Below are positions 6,425-6,952 of a stretch of DNA of 6,952 nt, piece by piece. Below the pieces are notes generated by a model. It was not told the DNA's origin. It was given only the letters and a program-made list of their open reading frames with translations, and searched no databases. The translations under genes and the position numbers were made by a program. Source of the stretch: Alphaproteobacteria bacterium (GTDB lineage: Bacteria > Pseudomonadota > Alphaproteobacteria > ATCC43930 > CGMCC-115725); the NCBI GenBank assembly GCA_028866355.1, contig JAGWIH010000115.1, positions 1-6,952 of the forward strand. Reading direction: 5' to 3'. Each line of letters starts with the position of its first letter. The stretch's first letter is position 1.

Positions 6425-6640
6425 TTAGGCGACCGCGGCGCGCGGACGACCCGGACGGCGCAAGGCCCGCGCAAACGACGCGACGTTGTCCACTCCGCGA
6501 TCGAGGCACGACAGTTCTTCCTTCGCGCGTTCGAGCACTTGCATATCGCGTGCGTCTTCGCGGTCGGAAATATCCATGTAGCTGAGCTTGATCTCGACGA
6601 GATCGAGCAGCATTTCGATCGAACGCTTCGACAGGCTCAT
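6425..6640 (-). CDS. Small uncharacterised protein, 71 aa
   Basis: I do not recognise a named family. The ATG at 6640 is chosen because GGAGAG (6645-6650 complement) lies 4 nt upstream; an in-frame GTG at 6652 would overlap that Shine-Dalgarno. Residues 1-47 (MSLSKRSIEMLLDLVEIKLS, then DISDREDARDMQVLERAKEELS) look like two amphipathic helices rich in Glu, Asp, Leu and Ile, plausibly a helical hairpin or coiled coil. The tail from about 56 is basic and ends RRPGRPRAAVA, reminiscent of the GRP core of AT-hook peptides. There is no signal peptide or membrane segment and one Cys (C45). The gene has its own leader and candidate promoter and precedes manC on the same strand by 140 bp. Coding status rests on the strong Shine-Dalgarno and protein-like composition. 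My impression is that similar proteins occur in other alphaproteobacteria, but this is unverified. Confidence 0.72.
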   Translation of the reverse strand: MSLSKRSIEMLLDLVEIKLSYMDISDREDARDMQVLERAKEELSCLDRGVDNVASFARALRRPGRPRAAVA

Positions 6641-6659
6641 TTTTCTCTCCACCCTTTTC

Positions 6660-6681
6660 GGAAGTCGAACCGTCGACCTCC
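6660..6681 (-). promoter_or_regulatory. Leader hairpin of the 71-aa gene that buries a consensus Shine-Dalgarno
   Basis: In minus-strand RNA, GGAGGTCGA (6681 to 6673) pairs with TCGACTTCC (6668 to 6660) over 9 bp with one G-U pair and a 4-nt CGGU loop. The G-U makes it stronger on the minus than on the plus strand. Its 5' arm contains most of a perfect AGGAGG (6682 to 6677) that has no start codon at a usable distance. It lies about 20 nt upstream of the gene's ATG and about 10 nt from the functional GGAGAG. Confidence 0.4.
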
Positions 6682-6712
6682 TAGAACATGTGTCGATGAT
6701 CGGGCTTTATTC

Positions 6713-6742
6713 GTTAAAATGCGGTGAATCGAATTCTGTGAA
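6713..6742 (-). promoter_or_regulatory. Candidate promoter of the 71-aa gene
   Basis: On the minus strand TTCACA (6742 to 6737, 5/6 to TTGACA) is followed after 18 bp by TTTAAC (6718 to 6713, 4/6 to TATAAT). The start would be near 6706, giving a leader of about 65 nt that contains the hairpin at 6660-6681. The region is clearly AT-richer than the rest of the window. Confidence 0.4.
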
Positions 6743-6749
6743 AATCACA
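6737..6749. promoter_or_regulatory. Palindrome TGTGAAAATCACA over the -35 of the 71-aa gene (operator candidate)
   Basis: TGTGA (6737-6741) and TCACA (6745-6749) are perfect inverted arms separated by AAA. The left arm coincides with the minus-strand -35 hexamer, so a bound protein would be expected to repress the 71-aa gene. The arms match the CRP half-site, but the 3-bp spacing is not the 6-bp spacing of CRP sites, so the cognate factor is unknown. Confidence 0.4.
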
Positions 6750-6796
6750 TGCATTACTTAGGTTAATTTGCGTATACCACCGCTGGGAGGCGCCGT

Positions 6797-6825
6797 TTGA
6801 CACCCTCTGGCGCGGCCTTTAGAAC
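6797..6825 (+). promoter_or_regulatory. Promoter of tRNA-Ser(GCU)
   Basis: TTGACA (6797-6802) is a perfect -35 hexamer, followed after 17 bp by TAGAAC (6820-6825, 4/6). The stretch after the -10 (GGCGGGCG) is fully G/C, like the discriminators of stringently controlled stable-RNA promoters. The predicted start near 6832 leaves a leader of about 30 nt to be removed by RNase P at the tRNA 5' end. Inverted 7-mers CGCCGTT (6791-6797) and AACGGCG (6823-6829) flank the two hexamers. Confidence 0.6.
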
Positions 6826-6861
6826 GGCGGGCGCATACGCCGTGAACGACACCACTCTTGC

Positions 6862-6951
6862 GGAGGGGTGGCCGAGTGGCTGAAGGCGGCGGTTTGCTAA
6901 ACCGTTATACGGTCTAAAGCCGTATCGTGGGTTCGAATCCCATCCCCTCCG
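6862..6951 (+). tRNA. tRNA-Ser, anticodon GCU (3' CCA at window edge)
   Basis: A complete class II tRNA cloverleaf. The acceptor stem GGAGGGG (6862-6868) pairs with CCCCTCC (6944-6950), with discriminator G at 6951. The anticodon stem (6889-6893 with 6901-6905) encloses the loop TTGCTAA, anticodon GCT at 6896-6898, reading AGC and AGU. The long variable arm typical of serine tRNAs forms from ATACGG and CCGTAT (6907-6912 with 6920-6925). The T arm is GTGGG-TTCGAAT-CCCAT (6927-6943). The last base, C at 6952, could be the first base of an encoded CCA, but the window ends there. tRNA-Ser genes are common integration sites for islands, so sequence to the right could be of interest; none is visible here. 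Confidence 0.97.
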
Positions 6952-6952
6952 C

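Noticed and set aside
6641..6652. GTG start at 6652 for the small gene
   Set aside because: This GTG overlaps the GGAGAG Shine-Dalgarno that correctly serves the ATG at 6640.
6737..6749. CRP binding site
   Set aside because: The arms fit TGTGA/TCACA but the spacer is 3 bp rather than 6, so a CRP dimer would not be expected to bind.
6754..6766. CtrA box (TTAA-N7-TTAA)
   Set aside because: The sequence reads TTAC-N5-TTAA: one degenerate half-site and wrong spacing.
1..6952. Mobile element, CRISPR array, toxin-antitoxin or defence cassette
   Set aside because: No transposase or integrase, no spaced direct repeats and no matching gene pairs were seen on either strand; all sizeable genes are housekeeping.

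Overview
The window is GC-rich chromosomal DNA, roughly two thirds G+C in most coding stretches, and reads as the core genome of an alphaproteobacterium. The support is the GatCAB amidotransferase operon with alphaproteobacterial protein features (an RRRGDNRPLVPGG-type stretch in GatA and an FVGQVMKATQGKANPALVNELL-like tail in GatB), and a yqgF/ruvX gene divergent from gatC. I cannot fix the genus. I see no insertion sequence, prophage gene, CRISPR array or attachment site.

Layout. Bases 1-944 (minus) hold most of an ammonium channel gene (amt), cut by the window edge before its C-terminus. Bases 945-1087 are its leader, with a promoter-like pair, an inverted repeat just upstream of the -35 and a 7-bp leader hairpin. 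ruvX/yqgF (1088-1552, minus) comes next. A 48-bp gap separates it from the divergent, translationally coupled gatC-gatA-gatB operon (1601-4829, plus). gatB runs convergently to within 3 bp of a bifunctional mannose-1-phosphate guanylyltransferase/mannose-6-phosphate isomerase gene (4833-6284, minus). A small uncharacterised gene (6425-6640, minus, 71 aa) follows. A tRNA-Ser(GCU) gene (6862-6951, plus) with a good promoter runs to the right edge. The two rightmost genes diverge from an AT-richer control region with several inverted repeats.

How the genes relate. GatCAB amidates misacylated Glu-tRNA(Gln) and/or Asp-tRNA(Asn). RuvX/YqgF is a nuclease implicated in pre-16S rRNA maturation or Holliday junction processing. 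tRNA-Ser adds to a loose translation theme. The mannose enzyme supplies GDP-mannose for surface polysaccharide, and Amt brings in ammonium. No single pathway joins them; this is ordinary housekeeping gene order.

The strongest oddity is inside gatB. Codons of about residues 321-420 fall to about 52% G+C by my hand count (flanks about 58-73%), use codons rare elsewhere in the window, and encode a protein stretch diverged from usual GatB, while both ends of the protein are standard. This looks like a mosaic, recombined or fast-evolving segment in a core gene. Secondary points are a palindrome over the -35 of the small gene, a leader hairpin that buries a consensus Shine-Dalgarno with no start codon, and repeated CGCTA half-sites just upstream of the mannose gene. 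I did not find a convincing new multi-gene system.
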